Positions 44,300-53,258 of a stretch of DNA of 64,000 nucleotides are shown piece after piece (the first letter of the stretch is position 1; each line of letters begins with the position of its first letter). The stretch spans positions 115,096 through 179,095 of the forward strand of contig CAYUAI010000001.1 of the NCBI GenBank assembly GCA_964442745.1, written 5' to 3'. The notes beneath the pieces were generated by a model. That model was given only the letters and a program-made list of their open reading frames with translations. It had not been told where the DNA came from and did not search any database. This stretch comes from CAYUAI01 sp964442745 (lineage in GTDB: Bacteria; Pseudomonadota; Gammaproteobacteria; S012-40). The position numbers were made by a program, and so were the translations under genes.

Positions 44300-45817
44300 T
44301 TACTTCGTCACCTCTCTATCGACTCGCCCATAGAGACTGACAAGTTCATGCAATCGCTCGGATAGCTGACCTTGCAATTGCGACCACTGAAATCGCCATT
44401 GCCAGTTATTTTCCGTGGTACCCGGTATATTCATCCGGTGCGAACCATCTAATGCCAAGATGTCTTGCATTGGAATTATTGCATATTTAGCGACGGAAGC
44501 TAACGCGCAACGGGTCAGCGGCCATGGCATCTGCTCGGGCTGACAATCCAAATAATGATTAATATACTGTTGACGCTTCTTATCCAAACTTAGATACCAA
44601 CCCAGACTGGTATCGTTATCATGAGTGCCCGTATATACAACGGCATTCTCAGTATGATTATGCGGTAAATAAGGGTTGGTTGCCCCATCATCAAAAGCAA
44701 ACTGCAGTACTTTCATACCCGGCAAAGCAAACTGGTCCCTCAATCGATCAACTTCTCGGGTGATCACCCCAAGGTCTTCGGCAATCAATGGTAAATTGTG
44801 ACCAAAAAATTGCTGAAGCTTGTAAAAAAAATCGGCACCGGGTCCCGGCACCCAGGCGCCACCAATGGCCGTTTGGCAATCGGCTGGAATTTCCCAAAAT
44901 GCCTCAAAGCCACGAAAGTGATCAATTCTAACCATATCAAATAACGCTAACTGGGTGTGCAGGCGGTGCTTCCACCACACATAATCTGATGCCTTCATCG
45001 CCTGCCAATCATAGTGAGGATTACCCCAACGCTGACCAACAGCTGAAAAATAATCGGGAGGAACCCCGGCCACCACCAAAGGATTTCCCGCAGCATCTAA
45101 GCGAAAGTTCTCCTGACTCGCCCAAACATCGGCACTATCATGTGCCACAAAAATTGGCATATCACCCAGTAATAAGACATTTTTATTGTTAGCGTAAGCT
45201 TTTAATTCGAGCCATTGGGTAAAAAATAAAAATTGCTCAAAATGTATACTTTCGATGCGTTCAGGAAACCGAGCCTGAACATTGGCTAGCGCTGTCGGGT
45301 CGCGTTGACGGTACTTTTCCGGCCATTGATTCCAATGGGAGCTACCAAATTCCATATCCAGCGCTAAAAACATAGCATAATCATCTAACCAAAATGACTG
45401 CTGATGAACAAAGGCATGAAAATCCTCATGCGCTTTTTTAGACGCTTTTCTAAGAAAATTTTGATAGGCAATGCCAAGCAAGATTCGACGCTCATTAACT
45501 CGGGCTTGATGTCCCTCAGGTTGATTGTCCATCGCTTGTTCTGCGGCGTTTAACCAGCCTTTTTCGACCAACCACTGGGTACTAATTAATAGCGGATTGC
45601 CGGCATGCGCCGAAACGCTTTGATAAGGAGAACGATTTCCGTGGGTGGGACCCAACGGCAGCGTTTGCCAAATGGTAAACCCGCTGGCCTGTAAAAAATC
45701 GATATACCGATAGGCATCAGTTCCTAACTCACCGTTACAAAAACCACCCGGTAAGGACGTGGGGTGTAACAAAACTCCAGCATAACGTTCCAAGGAATAC
45801 CTTCTATAAAAATACAA
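44300..45817 (-). CDS. malQ: 4-alpha-glucanotransferase (amylomaltase, MalQ)
   Basis: A 505-residue GH77 enzyme that transfers alpha-1,4-glucan chains between maltodextrins. Signature parts: AGVLLHPTSLPGGFCNGELG, WQTLPLGPTHGNRSPYQS, GDMPIFVAHDSADVWA, the nucleophile region MVRIDHFRGFEAFWEIPA and GTHDNDTSLGW. Length matches bacterial amylomaltase. It lies downstream of glgC on the same strand, separated by a terminator, so it is a neighbour rather than an operon partner. Confidence 0.95.
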   Translation of the reverse strand: MYFYRRYSLERYAGVLLHPTSLPGGFCNGELGTDAYRYIDFLQASGFTIWQTLPLGPTHGNRSPYQSVSAHAGNPLLISTQWLVEKGWLNAAEQAMDNQPEGHQARVNERRILLGIAYQNFLRKASKKAHEDFHAFVHQQSFWLDDYAMFLALDMEFGSSHWNQWPEKYRQRDPTALANVQARFPERIESIHFEQFLFFTQWLELKAYANNKNVLLLGDMPIFVAHDSADVWASQENFRLDAAGNPLVVAGVPPDYFSAVGQRWGNPHYDWQAMKASDYVWWKHRLHTQLALFDMVRIDHFRGFEAFWEIPADCQTAIGGAWVPGPGADFFYKLQQFFGHNLPLIAEDLGVITREVDRLRDQFALPGMKVLQFAFDDGATNPYLPHNHTENAVVYTGTHDNDTSLGWYLSLDKKRQQYINHYLDCQPEQMPWPLTRCALASVAKYAIIPMQDILALDGSHRMNIPGTTENNWQWRFQWSQLQGQLSERLHELVSLYGRVDREVTK

Positions 45818-46005
45818 ATTGATGAGAATAAAACGACATCTGCTTACTGAAACAGCAGACTCTTAATAAATGCCAATGCTCGGCTTCATCAGAAAAACAA
45901 TACGACTCACGACAATAAAACCTCCCGCTTCATCAACTCACTTCCGCTCCCTGACAGAGCACCATAACAACCCACAGAATAGAGCACACCATTACCATCA
46001 ATTAA

Positions 46006-46042
46006 TAAAAACTCCAATAAACGCGCGCTATTGGGGTTTTTA
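46006..46042. terminator. Bidirectional terminator after glgC
   Basis: TAAAAACTCCAATA (46006-46019) and TATTGGGGTTTTTA (46029-46042) pair over 14 positions with one mismatch around a 9-base loop. A/T tracts flank the stem on both sides. It begins 4 bases after the glgC stop. Confidence 0.8.
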
Positions 46043-46046
46043 TTTT

Positions 46047-47309
46047 TCACCGAACATAGTGAATTTCCTGACCAAGCATTTCAGCCGTCACTAAAACGAC
46101 CCCTTGTGGACTCACATAAAATCGCTTGGCGTCCAACTCTCGATCTTCCCCAATCACGGTTCCATTTGGCACTTTACAACCTTTATCTAAGATGACTTTT
46201 TTCAACCGGCAGTGATCTCCCACGGTCACATCCGGTAAAATCACTGAATCAGAAATTTCACTATATGAATTCACAACCACATTGGAAAACAAGAGTGAGT
46301 GCTTCACCAGCGCCCCTGAAATAATACAGCCGCCTGACACCATGGAGTCCACAGCCATGCCTCGCCGATTATCGTCATCGAAGACAAATTTAGCGGGGGG
46401 TAACTGCTCTTGATAAGTCCAGATAGGCCATTCTTTGTCATATAAATTTAGCGGGGGCACGACGCCAATTAATTCTTGGTTCGCCTCCCAGAACGAGTCA
46501 ACCGTTCCGACATCACGCCAATACGCCTGACCACCCGCCTGCTCATCTCGAAACGGGTAAGCATATACACAATACTTTTTGATAATAGAAGGGATGATAT
46601 CGTGTCCAAAATCATGAGAGGAATTGGGCGTATCGGCATCTTTTATAATCTGCTCATATAAAAAATCCGGGCTAAACACATAGATTCCCATGGAAGCCAA
46701 AGCCGTATTTGTTTTGCCGGCCATCGGTTGGGGATTGGCCGATTTCTCGTGAAAATCGGTCACCCGACTATCTTCCTGAGTGGACATCACACCATAAGCT
46801 TTGGCACGCTCCAAATCCACTTCAATACAACCCACCGTCATATCCGCTTCTTTGCTTACATGATAAGCAATCATTGGCCCATAATCCATCTTGTAGATAT
46901 GGTCCCCGGCGAGCAATAAAATATGGCGTGGTTTATGACGCCGAATAATGTCTAAATTTTGATAAACCGCATCGGCAGTCCCAGTATACCAAGAAGAATC
47001 GATGCGTTGCTGAGCTGGTAAAATCTCAACAAACTCACCCAACTCACCGCGAAGAAACCCCCAGCCTTGTTGCACATGACGAATTAATGAGTGTGATTTA
47101 TACTGGGTAACCACCGCAATGCGGCGTATTTCTGAGTTAATACAATTAGACAATGGAAAATCAATGATTCTGAATTTTCCACCAAAGGGAACCGCAGGTT
47201 TGGAACGCCATTTTGTTAATTGCTGTAACCGCGTACCACGACCACCCGCGAGTATAACGGCAAAAGTATTACGTGTTAAACGACTAACAAAGCGCGAACT
47301 TTGGGGCAT
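46047..47309 (-). CDS. glgC: Glucose-1-phosphate adenylyltransferase
   Basis: About 420 residues; makes ADP-glucose from ATP and glucose 1-phosphate, the committed step of glycogen synthesis. Visible: FAVILAGGRGTRLQQLTKWRSKPAVPFGG, FPLSNCINSEIRRI, WYTGTADAVYQNL, the substrate-binding FHEKSANP and the C-terminal left-handed helix (SVILPDVTVGDHCRLKKVILD). The frame opens at 47336, but AAGGAGG lies inside that stretch, so the true start is ATG 47309 or the GTG just before it (47312, spacing 9). Divergent from glgB. Confidence 0.95.
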   Translation of the reverse strand: MPQSSRFVSRLTRNTFAVILAGGRGTRLQQLTKWRSKPAVPFGGKFRIIDFPLSNCINSEIRRIAVVTQYKSHSLIRHVQQGWGFLRGELGEFVEILPAQQRIDSSWYTGTADAVYQNLDIIRRHKPRHILLLAGDHIYKMDYGPMIAYHVSKEADMTVGCIEVDLERAKAYGVMSTQEDSRVTDFHEKSANPQPMAGKTNTALASMGIYVFSPDFLYEQIIKDADTPNSSHDFGHDIIPSIIKKYCVYAYPFRDEQAGGQAYWRDVGTVDSFWEANQELIGVVPPLNLYDKEWPIWTYQEQLPPAKFVFDDDNRRGMAVDSMVSGGCIISGALVKHSLLFSNVVVNSYSEISDSVILPDVTVGDHCRLKKVILDKGCKVPNGTVIGEDRELDAKRFYVSPQGVVLVTAEMLGQEIHYVR

Positions 47310-47599
47310 CACTTTTTGTGACCTCCTTGTTTGCATAGTACCAAGCGAAATCGGGCAAACATTGTTTCACCCAACCATTAAACTCAATTTATCATCCAAC
47401 TATCGTGCGTTACGCTTTGGCAATAATCCAAATGTCTCTTGTAACACGATAATATTTCAAACCATAACCAAAAATAATAGCCTATAATTTCTCTCAGCAT
47501 TAAAAATAGCAGCATTACTTTATTATTTGAGTCGGTTTTTCAAAATTGAGAATGAAAATAATCACTGAATCGGTTTAGCACAGCGATATACGACTTGCA

Positions 47600-47619
47600 G
47601 TGCACTAGGACTAGTGTAC
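47600..47619. promoter_or_regulatory. Operator-like palindrome between glgC and glgB
   Basis: GTGCACTAG (47600-47608), two bases, then CTAGTGTAC (47611-47619): 8 of 9 positions are symmetric. The size and symmetry suit a dimeric repressor of LacI/GntR style. The regulator is unknown. Confidence 0.5.
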
Positions 47620-47723
47620 CTTATATCAACATCTAATATCTTAAAATAAAACATAGAAATTTGATTTAAATCTTAGTTTTTATACGCGACCTATGTTAAT
47701 AATAGGCCATATTCGGAGGAACT

Positions 47724-47756
47724 GTGATTCCCAAACATCATACGGATAGTGACTAA
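47724..47756 (+). CDS. Possible 10-codon leader ORF upstream of glgB
   Basis: GGAGGA at 47715-47720 is followed after 3 bases by GTG, nine more codons (IPKHHTDSD) and TAA. The next ORF, glgB, starts 57 bases further with no ribosome site. This could be a leader peptide or a chance site. Confidence 0.3.
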   Translation: MIPKHHTDSD

Positions 47757-47813
47757 CATTAAGATGAAAAAAACAACGTCGCCTTTTATCACTCAATCAC
47801 CATAGCAACCGAT

Positions 47814-50075
47814 ATGTCAATTACTATGCAAAATCCACCTGACTTCATCACAGAAATTGCCCAAGCGAAACACCACGATCCGTTTTCCGTACTGGGACGT
47901 CATGGACATCCTGACACAACCGTGATTCGAGTATTCATTCCCGAAGCCAAAAAAATATCGATTGAGGGACTCGATGAAGTCTTATCATGCATCAGTGAGG
48001 CGGGTATTTTTGAATGGCAAGGAAACAGCGCAAAATTACCCCAGCATTATAAAATTCGCTGGTATGATAAGCATGACAATCTCCATATCGAATACGACCC
48101 TTATGACTTCCTTCCCCAACTACCTGATTATGATATGCACTTATTCGGGGAAGGACGGCATTGGCATATCTATAAATTCTTAGGTGCCAACCCCTGGGTT
48201 GTCGACGGTGTTAAAGGGGTATTATTTGCTACCTGGGCACCCAATGCTTCTCGTGTCAGTGTGATTGGCGACTTTAACCAATGGGATGGTCGGCGACATG
48301 CCATGCGTAGCCGTAACCATTCGGGCCTTTGGGAGACATTCATTCCGGAAATAGCTGCAGGCGAACTCTATAAATTCGAAATTCGTTCACATCATACCGG
48401 ACAGCTGACGGTTAAATGTGACCCTTACGCCAAGTTTGCCGAACTGCGGCCGAACACCGCCAATATTGTTTGTGATAACAAAGAATATCCCTGGCAAGAT
48501 CAAAAATGGATCGGCCAACGGGATGCCAAAGCCTGGATGCACAAGCCCCTTTCCATCTATGAAGTTCACCTGGCCTCTTGGCAGCGCCGTGCCAATAACG
48601 ATTTTCTCAGTTATCGAGAACTTGCGATTACGCTGGTTGATTACGTAAAAAAACTTGGCTTTACCCATATTGAACTACTGCCCATCACAGAACACCCACT
48701 AGATGCCTCGTGGGGCTATCAAACCTTAGGTTATTTTGCACCGACTAGCCGCCATGGCAGTCCCGATGACTTTCGTTATTTTATTGATTATTGTCACCAA
48801 CATGACATCGGCGTATTGCTCGATTGGGTGCCAGCTCATTTTCCAACAGATAGCCATGGACTGGCTCGTTACGACGGCACGGCCCTGTACGAGCATGAAG
48901 ACCCACGCCTTGGAGAACATCGAGATTGGGGAACCTATATCTTCAATTATGGGCGCAATGAAGTTAAAAACTTTCTCATAGCTAGCGCCTTATACTGGTT
49001 AGAAGAGTTTCATATTGATGGTCTACGGGTCGATGCGGTCGCCTCGATGTTATACCTTGACTATTCACGAGAAGCCGATGATTGGATTCCCAATAAATAC
49101 GGCGGCCGAGAAAATTTAGAAGCGATTGATTTCTTGCGTGAACTCAATACCACGACTCAAACTCAACAACCTGGCACTCTATTAATGGCCGAAGAATCAA
49201 CCGCCTGGCCTCAGGTCTCGCGCCCAACCTGGTTAGGTGGTCTCGGGTTTACGATGAAATGGAACATGGGTTGGATGCACGACACCTTGGAATACATGAA
49301 AAAAGATCCAATTCATCGGCATTATCATCACGATCAACTCACCTTTGGCTTACTCTATTGCTTTACCGAAAATTTCATGCTACCTTTTTCTCACGATGAA
49401 GTCGTGCATGGAAAACAGTCATTACGCTACCGCATGCCAGGTGACGAGTGGCAACAATTCGCCAACTTGCGACTACTTTATACCTACATGTTTACCTATC
49501 CAGGAAAGAAATTGCTTTTCATGGGCTGTGAATTTGGCCAGGGATCAGAGTGGAATCATGAAACGAGTTTAGATTGGTATATACTTGAGTATCCTTTACA
49601 CCAAGGTATACAGAAAATCATATCGGACTTAAATCACTTATACCAAAAAGAACAAAGCCTGCATCGATACGAATTTGAAGAACAGGGTTTTGAATGGATC
49701 GACTGCCATGATGCCTCACAGTCAGTGTTAAGCTATCTGCGCAAGGCAGAAAACCAAATCATGATTGTCGTATTAAATTTCACTCCGATGGTGCGAGAAA
49801 ATTACCGACTGGGTGTGCCTAAAGCCGGGGACTATCAAGAAATATTTAACTCGGATTCAGAATATTATGGGGGCAGCAACAAAGGCAATCAGCCCATCAT
49901 ATCAAGTGAAGACAAACCCTGGATGAACAGGGCCTACTCCCTATCTATCACGCTGCCTCCATTAGCGGGCATCATATTATTTTATAAAGACCCGACGAAC
50001 AAAATAACAGCGGAAATAGAAAATACAGAAACTCAAACGGACAAAGAAAAAACGCTAGCCACGACTCGCATTTAA
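47814..50075 (+). CDS. glgB: 1,4-alpha-glucan branching enzyme
   Basis: A 753-residue GH13 enzyme that makes alpha-1,6 branches in glycogen. Two N-terminal beta-sandwich modules (the second with FATWAPNASRVSVIGDFNQWDG) precede the barrel. Catalytic segments are DGLRVDAVASMLYLDY (nucleophile Asp), LLMAEESTAWP (acid/base Glu) and FSHDEVVHG. The N-terminus HHDPFSVLGRHG marks the long, E. coli-type enzyme (728 residues). A second ATG at 47826 is possible; neither start has a clear ribosome site. The last 30 residues are a Thr/Glu/Lys-rich tail. Confidence 0.96.
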   Translation: MSITMQNPPDFITEIAQAKHHDPFSVLGRHGHPDTTVIRVFIPEAKKISIEGLDEVLSCISEAGIFEWQGNSAKLPQHYKIRWYDKHDNLHIEYDPYDFLPQLPDYDMHLFGEGRHWHIYKFLGANPWVVDGVKGVLFATWAPNASRVSVIGDFNQWDGRRHAMRSRNHSGLWETFIPEIAAGELYKFEIRSHHTGQLTVKCDPYAKFAELRPNTANIVCDNKEYPWQDQKWIGQRDAKAWMHKPLSIYEVHLASWQRRANNDFLSYRELAITLVDYVKKLGFTHIELLPITEHPLDASWGYQTLGYFAPTSRHGSPDDFRYFIDYCHQHDIGVLLDWVPAHFPTDSHGLARYDGTALYEHEDPRLGEHRDWGTYIFNYGRNEVKNFLIASALYWLEEFHIDGLRVDAVASMLYLDYSREADDWIPNKYGGRENLEAIDFLRELNTTTQTQQPGTLLMAEESTAWPQVSRPTWLGGLGFTMKWNMGWMHDTLEYMKKDPIHRHYHHDQLTFGLLYCFTENFMLPFSHDEVVHGKQSLRYRMPGDEWQQFANLRLLYTYMFTYPGKKLLFMGCEFGQGSEWNHETSLDWYILEYPLHQGIQKIISDLNHLYQKEQSLHRYEFEEQGFEWIDCHDASQSVLSYLRKAENQIMIVVLNFTPMVRENYRLGVPKAGDYQEIFNSDSEYYGGSNKGNQPIISSEDKPWMNRAYSLSITLPPLAGIILFYKDPTNKITAEIENTETQTDKEKTLATTRI

Positions 50076-50103
50076 ACTGCATCCCAGATCATTCACAATG
50101 CAT

Positions 50104-50133
50104 AAAAAAAGCACCGCGAGCGGTGCTTTTTTT
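50104..50133. terminator. Bidirectional Rho-independent terminator (glgB / rplQ)
   Basis: AAAAAAA, then stem GCACCG-CGAG-CGGTGC, then TTTTTTT. It is a classical terminator on both strands, closing glgB (plus) and the ribosomal cluster after rplQ (minus). Confidence 0.95.
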
Positions 50134-50153
50134 ATGCTAAACAATCATCGCAT

Positions 50154-50528
50154 TTATTCAACCAAGTCTTCAAGCCGATCAACTAGCTCAACCAAGGCCA
50201 TCGGAGCTGCATCACCTTTACGATATCCGCATTTTAAAATGCGAATATACCCGCCAGGTCGCTCAGATACCCGCTGCCCTAAATCCTCAAACAGCTTACC
50301 CACAATATCTTTATCTCGCAAACGAGCAAAAACAAGTCGCCGGTTAGCCACCGTATCAACCTTCGCTCGGGTAAGAATCGGCTCAACAACGCGTCGCAAT
50401 TCTTTTGCCTTCGCAACGGTGGTTTTCATTGTCTCATGTCGAAACAAGGACACAGCCATATTGCGCAACATCGCTTTTCTATGGCTACTATTCCTACTTA
50501 ATTGTCTACCTATATTTCTATGACGCAT
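50154..50528 (-). CDS. rplQ: 50S ribosomal protein L17
   Basis: A 124-residue large-subunit protein; MRHRNIGRQLSRNSSHRKAMLRNM is the conserved opening and GYRKGDAAPMALVELV the conserved end. Last gene of the alpha operon, 120 bases after rpoA; a terminator follows. Confidence 0.98.
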   Translation of the reverse strand: MRHRNIGRQLSRNSSHRKAMLRNMAVSLFRHETMKTTVAKAKELRRVVEPILTRAKVDTVANRRLVFARLRDKDIVGKLFEDLGQRVSERPGGYIRILKCGYRKGDAAPMALVELVDRLEDLVE

Positions 50529-50648
50529 GTTGATAAACCCAATTTTTAAATAATGGGGATAAGCATAATTGCTATCGATAATGATAGATGGTAAATGGCT
50601 TTGCCAAGGCGTGCTCTATCACAATCCCATTTGAGAAAATATCGCTGA

Positions 50649-51647
50649 CTAGGCAATTTCTTTCTTATTTTCTTTAAGCTGAGCAGGCGGCCAATTATCT
50701 AATCGCATTCCCAAAGATAAGCCTTTTGACGCTAACACATCTTTAATTTCAGTCAGTGATTTTTTACCGAGATTCGGTGTTTTTAATAGCTCGACTTCAG
50801 TCCGCTGAATTAAATCACCAATGTAATAAATATTTTCGGCCTTTAAGCAGTTAGCCGAACGCACGGTTAATTCCAAATCATCCACCGACCGCAATAGTAT
50901 CGGATCGACTTCAGGCTCAGGAGGTGCCGGCTTGTCATTATCATCCTCGCCTTTTAACTCAATGAAGTGAGTTAATTGGCTTTGCAGAATCGTCGCGGCA
51001 TGCCGAATGGATTCTTCAGGATCAATCGTGCCATTGGTTTCCACATGAATAACTAGCTTGTCCAAATTAGTGCGCTGGTCAACCCGTGCACTTTCAACCG
51101 CGTAAGACACTCGCTTAACCGGAGAAAACGAGGCATCCAATTGTAGCCGTCCAATGGGTAAATCTTCATCTTCCGCCCCGCGTATGGCAGGCTGATAACC
51201 ACGACCACGCGCCACTTTAATCGTCATGTTGATATCACCATCTTTAGCAAGATTGGCAATCACATAATCGCCATTGATGATTTCTACATCATGATCCACT
51301 TCGATGTCACTCGCTAATACTTGACCCGGCCCTTTTTTATGCAAACGTAATGTCGCTTCATCACGTGCGTGCATTCGAATGGCCAAACCTTTCAAGTTTA
51401 GCAAAATCTCAATCACATCTTCCTGCACACCCGCTAGCGCACTATACTCATGTAAAATCCCATCAATTTCAGCCTCGACGACAGCACAACCGGGCATGGT
51501 CGATAATAAAATACGTCGCAGTGCATTGCCCAATGTATGACCAAAACCACGTTCAAGAGGCTCTAAAACCACCTTGGCACGAGTGCCACCGCTCACTTGA
51601 ACTTCCACAAGACGTGGTTTTAACAATTCTCCTAATGTGCCCTGCAT
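50649..51647 (-). CDS. rpoA: DNA-directed RNA polymerase subunit alpha
   Basis: 332 residues. The N-terminal assembly domain has LEPLERGFGHTLGNALRRILLSTMPG; the C-terminal domain, which binds UP elements and activators, has LELTVRSANCLKAENIYYIGDLI and TPNLGKKSLTEIKDVLASKGLSLGM. The ATG at 51647 (GAGG 8 bases upstream) gives the family start MQGTLGELLKPR; a TTG two codons earlier is in frame. Confidence 0.98.
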   Translation of the reverse strand: MQGTLGELLKPRLVEVQVSGGTRAKVVLEPLERGFGHTLGNALRRILLSTMPGCAVVEAEIDGILHEYSALAGVQEDVIEILLNLKGLAIRMHARDEATLRLHKKGPGQVLASDIEVDHDVEIINGDYVIANLAKDGDINMTIKVARGRGYQPAIRGAEDEDLPIGRLQLDASFSPVKRVSYAVESARVDQRTNLDKLVIHVETNGTIDPEESIRHAATILQSQLTHFIELKGEDDNDKPAPPEPEVDPILLRSVDDLELTVRSANCLKAENIYYIGDLIQRTEVELLKTPNLGKKSLTEIKDVLASKGLSLGMRLDNWPPAQLKENKKEIA

Positions 51648-51675
51648 GAACAATTCCTCTCAGCCGCGCAAATGG

Positions 51676-52302
51676 TTACTTGGAATATAACTCAACAATT
51701 AAGTGCTCATTGATATCAGGCGGTAATTCGCTCCGCTCCGGAGAATGCCGAAAAGTACCTTCCAGTTTACTGGTATCAACGGTGATCCAATCAGCAAATC
51801 CGCGTTGCTCTGCTGATTCTAGCGCGGCTTTAATTCTCAATTGATTCTTATTTTTTTCTTTTACCGAAACCACATCATTGGCACTGACGCTAAAGGATGG
51901 AATATTTACCTTTTTGCCATTCACTAGCACACTATTATGACGAACTAATTGTCGAGCTTCGGAACGAGAGGCACCAAACCCCATGCGATAAACGACATTA
52001 TCTAAGCGGCTTTCCAAAATTTGTAACAAATTCTCGCCGGTCGAGCCTTTTTTACCATCTGCCGCTTTATAGTAAAGGCGAAACTGCTTTTCTAAAATAC
52101 CGTAGATCCGACGAACTTTTTGCTTTTCCCGCAGCTGCACAGCGTAATCAGATAATCTTGTACGCTTTTGACCATGCTGACCCGGTGGAAAAGGTCGCTT
52201 TTCAATCGCACATTTGCTTGTATAACACTTATCGCCTTTCAGAAAAAGCTTGCCACCTTCTCGTCGGCATAAACGGCACTTCGAGCCCGTATATTTTGCC
52301 AA
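51676..52302 (-). CDS. rpsD: 30S ribosomal protein S4 (four-cysteine form)
   Basis: 208 residues; binds 16S rRNA early in assembly and may repress the alpha operon. The N-terminus carries C9, C12, C26 and C31 (SKCRLCRRE, KCYTSKCAIE), the spacing of the zinc-binding S4 of Thermus and Bacillus; E. coli S4 lacks this set. The S4 RNA-binding domain (NVVYRMGFGASRSEARQLV) and the gammaproteobacterial C-terminus LPPDINEHLIVELYSK are normal. Located between rpsK and rpoA as usual. Confidence 0.98.
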   Translation of the reverse strand: MAKYTGSKCRLCRREGGKLFLKGDKCYTSKCAIEKRPFPPGQHGQKRTRLSDYAVQLREKQKVRRIYGILEKQFRLYYKAADGKKGSTGENLLQILESRLDNVVYRMGFGASRSEARQLVRHNSVLVNGKKVNIPSFSVSANDVVSVKEKNKNQLRIKAALESAEQRGFADWITVDTSKLEGTFRHSPERSELPPDINEHLIVELYSK

Positions 52303-52317
52303 AACCTTTCTCCTAAA

Positions 52318-52707
52318 TTATACTCGTCGCTTTTTGGGCGGTCGGCACCCGTTATGAGGGATCGGTGTCACATCAGTAATATTATTTATTTTGAAACCGA
52401 CCGCATTCAGCGCACGCACGGCAGATTCTCTTCCTGGCCCCGGTCCCTTAACAAACACATCGACATTTTTAACACCCATCTCTTGGGCCACTCGCGCTGC
52501 TCGCTCAGCAGCCACTTGCGCCGCAAATGGAGTACTCTTGCGCGAACCTCTAAATCCTGAACCGCCTGCCGTCGCCCAAGAAAGTGCATTGCCCTGACGA
52601 TCGGTGATAGTAACAATGGTGTTATTAAACGATGCATGAATATGAGCCAATGCATCGGAAACGTTTTTCTTAACACGCTTTCGACTCTTAGATACCGCTT
52701 TTGCCAT
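52318..52707 (-). CDS. rpsK: 30S ribosomal protein S11
   Basis: 129 residues; platform protein near the mRNA exit. Conserved DALAHIHASFNNTIVTITDRQGN, GSGFRGSRKSTPFAAQ and the C-terminal DVTPIPHNGCRPPKKRRV. 122 bases separate it from rpsM, with a possible internal promoter. Confidence 0.98.
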   Translation of the reverse strand: MAKAVSKSRKRVKKNVSDALAHIHASFNNTIVTITDRQGNALSWATAGGSGFRGSRKSTPFAAQVAAERAARVAQEMGVKNVDVFVKGPGPGRESAVRALNAVGFKINNITDVTPIPHNGCRPPKKRRV

Positions 52708-52743
52708 TTTCCTTAACCTGAGTTGATATATTTTAACTACTTT

Positions 52744-52771
52744 ATTATAAATCGAGCGTTGCTGATACCAA
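52744..52771 (-). promoter_or_regulatory. Possible internal promoter before rpsK
   Basis: On the minus strand TTGGTA (52766-52771), a 16-base spacer and TATAAT (52744-52749), within the unusually long rpsM-rpsK gap. Confidence 0.4.
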
Positions 52772-52829
52772 CCGGGTTATCACCAGGCACCGTGCTAGCG
52801 GCCACTCATTTTATATTAAAATTTAACGA

Positions 52830-53186
52830 CTATCGCTTAATCATGCGTCGCGGACCTTTACGGGTTCTCGCATTAGTACGCGTGCGCTGCCCCCGCAATG
52901 GCAATCCTCGTCGATGCCGAATCCCTCGATTACAACCAAGATCCATAAGGCGTTTAATATTCATCGACACTTCTCGCCTTAAGTCACCTTCAACGCCGAA
53001 TTTAGCCACCTCTGTCCGCAAACTTTCAAGCTGATCTTCACTTAAATCGCGAACTTTTACATCCTGACCAATTCCCGCCGATGTACAAATTTGTTGTGCT
53101 CTTGTTTTTCCCACGCCATAAATCGCAGTTAATGCAATCACTGTGTGTTTCTGACTAGGAATATTTATGCCTGCAATACGGGCCAT
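52830..53186 (-). CDS. rpsM: 30S ribosomal protein S13
   Basis: 118 residues; head protein contacting the P-site tRNA and the large subunit. Begins MARIAGINIPSQKHTVIALTAIYG and ends with the basic GLPLRGQRTRTNARTRKGPRR. GAGAGG precedes the ATG. First gene of the alpha operon. Confidence 0.98.
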   Translation of the reverse strand: MARIAGINIPSQKHTVIALTAIYGVGKTRAQQICTSAGIGQDVKVRDLSEDQLESLRTEVAKFGVEGDLRREVSMNIKRLMDLGCNRGIRHRRGLPLRGQRTRTNARTRKGPRRMIKR

Positions 53187-53220
53187 TACGCCTCTCTCCC
53201 ATACAGCCTAAGGGGGCGCG

Positions 53221-53249
53221 ATTCTACCTCTTATCCCCTTAAGATTCAA
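53221..53249 (-). promoter_or_regulatory. Alpha-operon promoter upstream of rpsM
   Basis: On the minus strand TTGAAT (53244-53249), exactly 17 bases, then TAGAAT (53221-53226), followed by a GC-rich start region. The box pair is nested between TAAGGGG and CCCCTTA arms. A promoter here agrees with the independent alpha operon of E. coli. Confidence 0.65.
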
Positions 53250-53258
53250 GTTTTATCG

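Larger units (their letters stand above)
47310..47813. promoter_or_regulatory. Divergent glgC-glgB control region, 504 bp
   Basis: An AT-rich region controlling both glycogen genes. It contains a 20-bp imperfect palindrome (47600-47619) and a short ORF with a strong ribosome site (47724-47756) ahead of glgB. TATAAG on the minus strand at about 47620-47626 is a possible glgC -10 box, with a poor -35. Confidence 0.5.

Noticed and set aside
50098..50523. 141-codon plus-strand ORF opposite rplQ
   Set aside because: It is the shadow of rplQ; the same holds for the many ORFs opposite other ribosomal genes.
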